A model generated the notes under the pieces. It made no database searches and was not told the DNA's origin. It worked only from the letters and a program-made list of their open reading frames with translations. This document shows, in pieces, positions 33,953-40,766 of a DNA stretch of 64,000 nt. Location of the stretch: the NCBI RefSeq assembly GCF_900111805.1, contig NZ_FOJN01000003.1:248001-312000 (forward strand). Reading direction: 5' to 3'. Both the position numbers and the translations under genes were made by a program. This DNA is from Rhodococcoides kroppenstedtii. GTDB taxonomy: Bacteria > Actinomycetota > Actinomycetes > Mycobacteriales > Mycobacteriaceae. The number at the start of each line of letters is the position of its first letter. Position 1 is the stretch's first letter.

Positions 33953-35014
33953 GTGCACGTATTACTGACCGGTGCAGCCGGTTTCATCGGTGAACACATC
34001 CACGAGGCCCTTCTCGCCGCCGGGCACGACGTCACGGCGGTCGATGCGTTCCTGCCCTCGGCGCACGGCTCGGCGCCGCGCCGGACGTCGACGGTCACGA
34101 CGGTCGACGTCCGTGACCCCGACGCTCTGGACGGGGTCATGGTGGGGGTCGACGCGGTGTGCCATCAGGCCGCCGTCGTCGGCGCCGGTGTGAGCATGGC
34201 CGATGCCCCCGCCTACGCCAGCCACAACGATCTGGGCACCGCCGAAGTGCTCGCCGCCATGACCCGAGCCCAGTGCCGGAAACTCGTGCTGGCCTCGTCC
34301 ATGGTCGTCTACGGGGAAGGTCGCTACCGCTGCCCGACGCACGGCATCGTCCGACCACGGCACCGGCAACCGTCCGATCTGCGCAACGGCGTCTTCGACG
34401 CGACATGTCCGGAGGGCGGCGAGCAGGTGACGTGGGAGACCGTCGACGAGAGCGCGCCCCTCGAACCCCGGAGTCTCTACGCAGCAAGCAAACTCGCGCA
34501 GGAGAACTACGCCCTCGCCTGGTCCCTGGCGACGGGTGGAACGGTCACGGCGCTGCGCTACCACAACGTCTACGGCGACCGAATGCCCCGCGACACACCG
34601 TATTCGGGGGTGGCAGCGATGTTCCGGTCCTCGCTCGAATCCGGAGAGCCGCCGACCGTGTACGAGGACGGAGCGCAGATGCGCGATTTCGTCGATGTCC
34701 GAGACGTCGCCGCCGCCAACGTCGCCGCACTCGACAGGGCCGGCGAGGGGTTCGTGGCCTGCAACGTCTGTTCGGGACACCCGGTCTCGATCGGCGACGT
34801 GGCTCGTATCCTCTGCCGCGCGCACGGCGGGGGCATCGAACCGAAGGTGACCGGACAGTTCCGGCCCGGGGACGTGCGCCACATCGTGGCCGGCGCCGAC
34901 CTGGCCGACGACGTTCTCGGTTTCCGAGCCGCCATCGGTCCAGAGGAGGGGCTGACGCGTTTCGCCTTCGCCCCGCTCCGTGCGGCGTCCGACGGCTCGG
35001 CTCCGGTGGTGTGA
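33953..35014 (+). CDS. NAD-dependent epimerase/dehydratase (extended SDR)
   Basis: 353 residues from GTG 33953. The Rossmann motif is TGAAGFIGEHIHEAL (about 6-20), the active-site pair is YAASKLAQ (Tyr and Lys near 178-182) with serine in LVLASSMVVYGEG, and DFVDVRDVAAANV is the usual sugar-nucleotide epimerase motif. An insertion with four cysteine/histidine residues (RYRCPTHGIV, FDATCPEGGE) between about 122 and 160 is atypical and could bind a metal. It should convert an NDP-sugar for the neighbouring transferases. Confidence 0.85.
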   Translation: MHVLLTGAAGFIGEHIHEALLAAGHDVTAVDAFLPSAHGSAPRRTSTVTTVDVRDPDALDGVMVGVDAVCHQAAVVGAGVSMADAPAYASHNDLGTAEVLAAMTRAQCRKLVLASSMVVYGEGRYRCPTHGIVRPRHRQPSDLRNGVFDATCPEGGEQVTWETVDESAPLEPRSLYAASKLAQENYALAWSLATGGTVTALRYHNVYGDRMPRDTPYSGVAAMFRSSLESGEPPTVYEDGAQMRDFVDVRDVAAANVAALDRAGEGFVACNVCSGHPVSIGDVARILCRAHGGGIEPKVTGQFRPGDVRHIVAGADLADDVLGFRAAIGPEEGLTRFAFAPLRAASDGSAPVV

Positions 35015-35673
35015 CGATGACCGATCCGTCCGATGTCACCGTCGTGTTCCCGTGCCGCAACGAAGCGCAGTCCCTACCGGGTGTTCTCGGCGCCGTGCCC
35101 GACGGCTATCACCGATTGGTGGTCGACAACGGTTCCACCGACGGCACCGCAGACGTGGCCCGCGCACACGGGGCCGACGTGGTCGCGGAGGCGGTGCCCG
35201 GGTACGGCTCCGCCGTGCACGCCGGCGTCACCGCCGCGCGAACGACGGTCGTGGCCGTCATGGACGGGGACGGGTCGATGGACCCGGCGGAACTGCCCGA
35301 CCTCGTGGCGGCGCTGGGTGCCGCGCAGCTCGTGGTCGGGCGGCGCCGCCCGGTGCACCGCAGCGGGTGGCCCTGGCACGCCCGCCTGGGCAATGCGGTG
35401 ATCGCTCGGCGTCTGCGCTCGCGACTGCACATCGATGTCCACGACATCGGCGCTGTTCGGGTGGCCCGCCGCGACGATCTGCTCGCCCTCGACATTCGCG
35501 ACCGACGTTCCGGCTATCCGCTGCAGCTGCTGGTCCTTGCTGCTCGCGCGGGGTGGGTGATCGCGGAACGCGACATCACCTACCGTCCTCGGACCGGGGG
35601 CGTGTCGAAGGTGTCGGGGTCCGTCCGCGGCACCGTCGTCGCCGTCTACGACTTCGCGAAGGTGATCCCGTGA
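35011..35673 (+). CDS. GT2-family glycosyltransferase, polyprenyl-phosphate-hexose synthase-like
   Basis: 220 residues from GTG 35011 (overlapping the epimerase stop; ATG 35017 is the alternative). GT-A motifs are VVFPCRNEAQSLPGV, VDNGSTDGTADVA and the catalytic-metal motif MDGDGSMDP. There are no membrane segments. The length matches the soluble catalytic part of dolichyl/polyprenyl-phosphate hexose synthases; the usual membrane part would be supplied by the separate GtrA protein at the end of the operon. Confidence 0.8.
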   Translation: MTMTDPSDVTVVFPCRNEAQSLPGVLGAVPDGYHRLVVDNGSTDGTADVARAHGADVVAEAVPGYGSAVHAGVTAARTTVVAVMDGDGSMDPAELPDLVAALGAAQLVVGRRRPVHRSGWPWHARLGNAVIARRLRSRLHIDVHDIGAVRVARRDDLLALDIRDRRSGYPLQLLVLAARAGWVIAERDITYRPRTGGVSKVSGSVRGTVVAVYDFAKVIP

Positions 35674-36362
35674 TCGACGCGACGCTGCTCGTCATCGCGA
35701 AAGCGCCGGTCCCGGGTTTCGCCAAGACTCGGCTGATGGCGTCGATGACCGCCGTGGACGCCGCATCCGTCGCGGCGGCCGCTCTGCTCGACACACTGGC
35801 AGCGGCGCGGCAGGCCCCGTTCGCTCGTAAGGTCGTCGCGATGACCGGCAACCTCGACGACGCCGTACGCAGCCGGGACATCAGGAAGTCGCTGGCCGAC
35901 TTCCATGTCGTCGATCAGCGCGGGGACGACTTCGCGGAACGGCTGATCCATGCGCACCACGACGCCGCCGGGTCCGGCCCCGTCGTGCAGATCGGTATGG
36001 ACACCCCGCAGGTTCAGTCGGCGATGTTGGCCGGCGTCGGCGAAGCGCTGGCACCGTCGTCCGCAGTTCTGGGCCGCGCCGAGGACGGGGGGTGGTGGGT
36101 GCTCGGACTGCACGACGCATCCCGAGCACGCGCGTTGCGAGCTGTGCAGATGTCCACCGACCGGACCGGAGACGACACCGAGAACGCCTTGCAGCGAGCC
36201 GGACTCGTCGTCGGCGACGCACCGACTCTGCGCGACGCCGACGAACTCGACGATCTCGCCCCGATTGCACGACTGTGCCGCCCGGACAGCGAATTCGCCC
36301 GCTCCGTGGCCGCGCTGACCGGACCCCTCGTCGACGAGTCGCGATCAGTGGGAGATCGGTGA
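35670..36362 (+). CDS. DUF2064 (TIGR04282-type) GT-A transferase
   Basis: 230 residues from GTG 35670, overlapping its upstream neighbour. LLVIAKAPVPGFAKTRL is the typical N-terminal nucleotide-binding motif of the DUF2064 family, and GMDTPQVQSAML plus EDGGWWVLGL match its conserved acidic and tryptophan segments. Members are called arsenosugar-biosynthesis glycosyltransferases in some genomes, but the radical SAM and ArsM partners of that pathway are absent here. In this operon it is more likely a nucleotidyl- or glycosyl-transferase supplying the lipid-linked sugar route. Confidence 0.8.
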   Translation: MIDATLLVIAKAPVPGFAKTRLMASMTAVDAASVAAAALLDTLAAARQAPFARKVVAMTGNLDDAVRSRDIRKSLADFHVVDQRGDDFAERLIHAHHDAAGSGPVVQIGMDTPQVQSAMLAGVGEALAPSSAVLGRAEDGGWWVLGLHDASRARALRAVQMSTDRTGDDTENALQRAGLVVGDAPTLRDADELDDLAPIARLCRPDSEFARSVAALTGPLVDESRSVGDR

Positions 36363-36757
36363 CCGGCCCCTGGTACCGCAGCGTGCTGTTCCGGTTCTAC
36401 CTCGTCGGTGGCGCGAGTGCAGTGGCGTACCTGGTGCTGTTCGTCGCGTTCCGCACCGTCATGTCGTCTCAGGTAGCGAACGTGCTCGCGCTCCTGCTTT
36501 CCGCGCTCGCGAACACCGCGGCCAATCGGCGATTCACCTTCGGAATACGGGGGACCGGCGGCATCGTCCGCCACTACGCCCAGGGGCTCGTCGTGTTCGC
36601 GCTCGGCCTGGCGGTGACCAGCGGCTCACTGGTTGCTCTGCACGGGTGGGTGCTCGACCCGTCACGTGCTGTGGAGGTGGCCGTCCTCGTTGCCGCGAAC
36701 CTCATGGCCACGGTGGTGCGCTTCGTCGGTCTGCGGAGGGTGTTCACCGAGCACTGA
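36359..36757 (+). CDS. GtrA-like flippase
   Basis: 132 residues from GTG 36359, overlapping DUF2064. Four membrane segments are evident: LFRFYLVGGASAVAYLVLFV, VLALLLSALANTAANRRFTF (with the family NRRFTF motif), QGLVVFALGLAVTSGSLVAL and VAVLVAANLMATVVRFVGLR. GtrA proteins are thought to move polyprenyl-phosphate sugars across the membrane. It is the last gene of the run, and a strong hairpin follows at 36801. Confidence 0.85.
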   Translation: MTGPWYRSVLFRFYLVGGASAVAYLVLFVAFRTVMSSQVANVLALLLSALANTAANRRFTFGIRGTGGIVRHYAQGLVVFALGLAVTSGSLVALHGWVLDPSRAVEVAVLVAANLMATVVRFVGLRRVFTEH

Positions 36758-36800
36758 TCGGCCGGGCCCGAACAGGCCCGGATCGCACGGCGTCGGCACC

Positions 36801-36825
36801 GGCTACACCGCGGCGCGGTGTAGCC
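36801..36825 (+). terminator. Hairpin terminator after the glycan operon
   Basis: Perfect 11-bp inverted repeat GGCTACACCGC (36801-36811) and GCGGTGTAGCC (36815-36825) with a 3-nt loop, 44 bases after the gtrA stop. There is no T-run, which is common for actinobacterial terminators. Confidence 0.65.
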
Positions 36826-37001
36826 GCCGTTCGTGTCGGGAGCGAGCAGGAAGGCCGGCAACGACCGACCGTCGGCCGAAGGCGCAGTCGCCGTTCGGCG
36901 AAGCAGGCGCCTGGTTTCGTCGTCGACCGTAAGGTGGCACGCAGGACGCGACGTCGGGGGACGAGACCCCCGGCGCGCCGATTTCCCTGGAGGCCCGTGC
37001 C

Positions 37002-37094
37002 ATGTCCTACATCCTGTTCGACACCTTGTTGCCGTATATCGGTGAGCACGCCGCGTCGTACTGGGCGCACCTTCTGGTGGTCTCACCCATCTGA
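37002..37094 (+). CDS. Possible 30-residue hydrophobic peptide
   Basis: ATG 37002 is preceded by TGGAGG at eight-base spacing. The peptide starts MSYILFDTLLPYIGEHAASY and ends LLVVSPI; it is hydrophobic enough to associate with the membrane. It lies upstream of the DDN-like gene. Ribosome-site quality is the main evidence; no family is known. Confidence 0.35.
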   Translation: MSYILFDTLLPYIGEHAASYWAHLLVVSPI

Positions 37095-37173
37095 CCCCGG
37101 CCAGCGGCTGACGCCGGATGCGCTGACGTGTTGGCCAGAGTCGGAACACCCCCGACGTCGATATGGAGCACCT

Positions 37174-37614
37174 ATGAGTCACGCACTGCAGGACCGTCGC
37201 CCACCCAAGTGGCTCGTCGACCGTGTCGCAAATCCCCTCGTGCGCCGACTCGCTCCCAGTCGGTTGGGGCGACACCTACCGGTAGCGGTGCTCACCGTCA
37301 CCGGGCGGCGCACCGAGCGCCGCTCCACCGTGCCCGTGGGCGTGCACGAGATCGACCATCACCGCCTGGTTTTCACCGACGCGCCATGGAGGGTCAACTT
37401 TCGCGGCGGCGCACCCGCGCAGCTGCTCTACGCCGGTGAGCGCAGCACGGTGAACGTCACCCTGGTCGAGGATCCCACCGAAGTGGGCAACTTGTTCCGC
37501 GCTGCTTTCGCCGCCGGCATCACTCCCGCCCACATCGCCCTACGCATCCCCACCGGCCATACGCCCAGCGACGAAGAACTAGCCGCACAACGGAACGTCC
37601 TTCTGCTGAGTTGA
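37174..37614 (+). CDS. DDN-like nitroreductase/F420-dependent oxidoreductase
   Basis: 146 residues from ATG 37174 (ATGGAGC upstream). The family pattern is clear: PPKWLVDRVANPLVRRLAP, LPVAVLTVTGRRTERRSTVP, DAPWRVNFRGGAPAQLLYAG. This is the small beta-barrel DDN/flavin-deazaflavin oxidoreductase group, which uses F420 in mycobacteria and relatives. Substrate unknown; quinone or lipid reduction is usual for the group. Confidence 0.8.
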   Translation: MSHALQDRRPPKWLVDRVANPLVRRLAPSRLGRHLPVAVLTVTGRRTERRSTVPVGVHEIDHHRLVFTDAPWRVNFRGGAPAQLLYAGERSTVNVTLVEDPTEVGNLFRAAFAAGITPAHIALRIPTGHTPSDEELAAQRNVLLLS

Positions 37615-38308
37615 TAGACGCCACCGGCCGAGTTCATGGCCCTGCAGGGCGTCGACGGGCTGCGCCTGGTGGCCGTGGCTCCGCAACAGACGGAGCGCTC
37701 GGCGGCACCGCCGAAGCTGGTAACGGCGGAGTATGTCGGGCATCCCGCGGCGCCGGCGGCGACGCCTGGTTAAGACAGGTACCGGGTCGACCGCATCTCA
37801 GCTATCAGGAGCGAGTTGTTCGGTGGAGCCCCTTGCGGTCGTAGAGGCGCGCGGCTGGCGCGCCGAGGGCTGCACCGAGCAACAATCCGACGAGAATGTA
37901 GGTCACGCTCGACGGCGTCGGCTCGACCGCCGCAGACGGTTGAGCGTCAAAGCTGTACCGTCGTCCAGATTAGCGCCGTACCGGAGACCCCTTCGGTTTC
38001 GTTGAATGCGAAAAGCGGCAGCATCAGACTGGCCTGTATACCCCGCATCGCGCGGTTGCGACGATCACCGCCGCTACCTGTTCGGACACCACGTCGCCGC
38101 GTGACCCCACGCCGCGTGACCCCACGCCGCGTGACCCCACGCCGAGTCACCTCGGCGCGGTACACCGCCCGAGGACTGAAGCCGGAGGTCCCCTGCGTTG
38201 ACCTGTGGACCGCCTGACCATGACGAGACGAAGAGACAAGGCAAGTCGCGGACGTCCTGCGTCGAACTGCATCCGATGACCGCACGACAGAAACGGAGGC
38301 CTGCGCCG
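37615..38308. other. Region with 15-bp tandem repeats and a degenerate membrane-protein remnant
   Basis: No intact gene. On the minus strand, one frame ends with ASLMLPLFAFNETEGVSGTA (near 37950-38030), and a neighbouring frame continues from about 37950 to 37815 with YILVGLLLGAALGAPAARLY before stopping. Joined by a frameshift they would form the C-terminal half of a small membrane protein, so this may be a decayed gene. Upstream of it are the 38101-38145 repeats. Confidence 0.3.
38101..38145. repeat. Three tandem 15-bp repeats
   Basis: The unit GTGACCCCACGCCGC occurs at 38101-38115, 38116-38130 and 38131-38145 (last base changed), with a decayed fourth copy to 38160. As the unit is a multiple of three, it would add five-residue repeats to any frame crossing it. 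No spacer structure, so it is not a CRISPR. Confidence 0.85.
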
Positions 38309-38839
38309 ATGCACAGTCGCCATACGCGTCCGGGCCGCTGCGGTACTGCGTCGACCGCAGCCTCGACGGCGGCGATCATGTCCGTACGGTGGGACCACTT
38401 TGCTCCGGTCGACCTGCAGACCCTGGTGTTCGGACTGCGTTTGATTCGACATACCGCCGACTTCGGTCCCGACCCGACTCCCGACCTGGCTCGACCGCTC
38501 GACTCGGCGCGCCATCACCTCGTCAGCGCCACCGAACTCTGGTACGGCTCGGCGGGCCGCACCTTCGACGACGCGGCGCGCGAGGCCAAAGCGGTGTTCG
38601 CCGACCTGTACGAGATTCTCGAACTGAGCGAATGCACCTGCGAGGATCCGGATCTGGGATACCGGGTGCTTGCCGCAGCCCTCGCCGACACCGTCGAGAG
38701 CATGGTTCGTTTCCTGCGGACCGTTCAGCAGGGTCCGCCGACGCCAGGGGAAGTCAGGCCCGACGCGACCACGGTGCTGCATCTGCGCCGCGCCGCCGCC
38801 GAGTTGACCAGCGCTATCGGGGCGATTACAAACCGTTGA
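38309..38839 (+). CDS. Uncharacterised Cys-containing helical protein, copy 2
   Basis: 176 residues from ATG 38309 (CGGAGG upstream). It is the paralogue of the protein at 26202-26720, with the same size and the same central CTCEDP motif (SECTCEDPDLGYRVLAAALA) and C-terminal DATTVLHLRRAAAELTSA. The N-terminal and linker parts are more diverged. Having both near an Lsr2-type gene and plasmid-like DNA suggests a family spread with mobile actinobacterial DNA. Function unknown. Confidence 0.65.
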   Translation: MHSRHTRPGRCGTASTAASTAAIMSVRWDHFAPVDLQTLVFGLRLIRHTADFGPDPTPDLARPLDSARHHLVSATELWYGSAGRTFDDAAREAKAVFADLYEILELSECTCEDPDLGYRVLAAALADTVESMVRFLRTVQQGPPTPGEVRPDATTVLHLRRAAAELTSAIGAITNR

Positions 38840-39126
38840 CCGTTCCGGGAAGCCGCGACCGCGACGCTCGTTCACTTACAGCGAACACATTCGACGCAAA
38901 CCGACGTCGGGACTCCCGCCTCCGCGACAGGGAATACAGCTGAACTCACACCAGATTCGGCGATGCACCGACGTGAGGACGAGGCGCGAGCAGGAAAGCC
39001 TTTCGACCACGATCCTATGGCGCCGCCATACTCTCGAAACGCTCTCGAGGTGCGAACTCAAGTGGAGATGACCCGGTCGGAGGGATCCAACAAGGGTTGT
39101 GAGCGTTGTTACACGTCACAAAGTGC

Positions 39127-40257
39127 GTGAGCCGGGCGTTCGTGCACGATGATTCGTTGGTGAACCGGACCGACCCCAACCGACTGCTGTGGCCGTGTGC
39201 CCTTCTCGTGCCGTTGTCGCCGTTCATCGGCGCTGCTTTGGTGGCGACTGTCGGTCCTGGTCTGTTCTGGGCGACCGGCATGCTCCTCGTGGTCGTGGTG
39301 TTGCCGCTCGTCGATGTGGTCGCGGGCACCGATGATCGCAACCCACCGGACTCGATGATGCGTGAGCTCGAACGCGACCGCTGGTATCGGTGGTGTACGT
39401 ACCTGTATCTGCCGTTGCAGTACGGCGCCGTGGTGTTCGCGTGTTGGGCGTGGACGCATGCCGCGATGGGCACCCCGGAGCGCATCGGGTTGGCGTTGTC
39501 GGTCGGCGTCGTGTCCGGCATCGGCATCAACGCCGCCCACGAGTTGGGGCACAAGCGCACGTCGCACGAGCGTGCATTCGCGTTGATCGCGCTGGGACCG
39601 TCCTTCTACGGGCATTTCTACATCGAGCACAATCACGGTCACCATCTCCACGTCGCGACACCGCAGGATGCGGCGTCGTCCCGCTTCGGCGAATCGTTCT
39701 GGGCCTTTCTGCCGCGCTCGATTGTCGGCGGAGCACGTGGAGCGTGGGACTACGAAGCCGCCCGCCTTCGGCGTCGCGGTCACGGACCGATGCACAGAGG
39801 CAATCGAGTGTTGGTCTCGCTCGTCCCCAGCGTCGTGCTGGTCGTCGTCGTGGTCGCACTGTTCGGTCCGGCAGTGTTGCCCTGGCTGGCCCTGCAGGCC
39901 GCACTCGCGGTCGTCTTTCTCGAATCCGCGAACTACCTCGAGCACTACGGCCTGCTCCGTGAGCGTCGCCCTGACGGCACCTGGGTGAAGGTCGCCCCGC
40001 GGCACAGCTGGAACAGCAACCACCGCTTCAGCAATGTCTTTCTGTACCACCTGCAGCGTCACAGCGACCATCACGCCAATCCTCTGCGCCGGTACCAGAC
40101 GTTGAGGTCGATGCCGGACGCGCCGCAACTTCCCGCCGGCTACGCAGCCATGGTGCTCCTGGCCTGGGTGCCGCCGTTGTGGCGCAGAATCATGGACCCC
40201 AGACTTCTCGACCACTACGACGGCCGGATCGAGTTGGTCAACACCGGCCCGCGGTGA
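39127..40257 (+). CDS. alkB: Alkane 1-monooxygenase (AlkB-type membrane di-iron enzyme)
   Basis: About 376 residues with six membrane segments. The histidine boxes are HELGHKRTSH, EHNHGHHLHVATP and LQRHSDHHANP, and the AlkB signature NYLEHYGLLRE is present, so this is an alkane hydroxylase rather than a desaturase. It hydroxylates terminal carbons of medium-chain alkanes using electrons from rubredoxin. No rubredoxin or rubredoxin reductase gene is next to it, unlike typical rhodococcal alkB operons. GTG 39127 is chosen; a TTG at 39106 and GTG 39160 region are alternatives. Confidence 0.9.
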   Translation: MSRAFVHDDSLVNRTDPNRLLWPCALLVPLSPFIGAALVATVGPGLFWATGMLLVVVVLPLVDVVAGTDDRNPPDSMMRELERDRWYRWCTYLYLPLQYGAVVFACWAWTHAAMGTPERIGLALSVGVVSGIGINAAHELGHKRTSHERAFALIALGPSFYGHFYIEHNHGHHLHVATPQDAASSRFGESFWAFLPRSIVGGARGAWDYEAARLRRRGHGPMHRGNRVLVSLVPSVVLVVVVVALFGPAVLPWLALQAALAVVFLESANYLEHYGLLRERRPDGTWVKVAPRHSWNSNHRFSNVFLYHLQRHSDHHANPLRRYQTLRSMPDAPQLPAGYAAMVLLAWVPPLWRRIMDPRLLDHYDGRIELVNTGPR

Positions 40258-40766
40258 CGCGGCCGCACCTCCGTCCGAGACGACAACCGCGCGAACTCCA
40301 ACACCCACAAATTCGAACCCCGAAGATGGCCAACCACGACATGAGCACCACTACGCAACTACCCCTCAGGATGCCGGCCCGTCGCCGACCGGGCAGCGGC
40401 CATCCAGGCGAATTTCGACTCGATCACCCCGCGGGACACCTGGCGCCCACGAAGCTCGAAATGCTCACCGGTGGTGAACAATCACAGAATGGAGACCACC
40501 ATCGGCGAGTGCTCGTGTAGCCGAAGAACCCGATGCGGCAGAGCATCCTCGACGCGATCGGCATCCCCGTTCGGAGCGCTCGACTCGACCGACTCCGGGT
40601 GGGCGCGCAGGCCAGGGTTTCGGAGCCCGGCCTCGAGGCTCCGGTGCTGCCAGGCCGGAGCCAGAGGTGGCCGCCCCGGTTGGGTCGCCGGTTACCTCGT
40701 GGTGGTGCGCACCCGGACCATCGCCCGGAAGGACCCGGCGACGAACCGGACGGATCCGAGCGCAGG
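40258..40766. other. Gap between alkB and pabAB without a convincing gene
   Basis: About 510 bp. Frames on both strands are short and shadow-like. It likely contains the pabAB promoter. No repeat or hairpin was recognised. Confidence 0.4.

Noticed and set aside
35670-36362. Arsenosugar biosynthesis locus
   Set aside because: Only the DUF2064 transferase fits; the radical SAM enzyme and arsenite methyltransferase signatures are absent.
38101-38160. Possible CRISPR array
   Set aside because: Units are 15 bp, directly adjacent, without spacers; no cas genes nearby.
38962-39130. A 55-codon ORF ending GCERCYTSQSA upstream of alkB, considered as a rubredoxin remnant
   Set aside because: Only one CxxC, no second rubredoxin knuckle and no sequence match; no good ribosome site.
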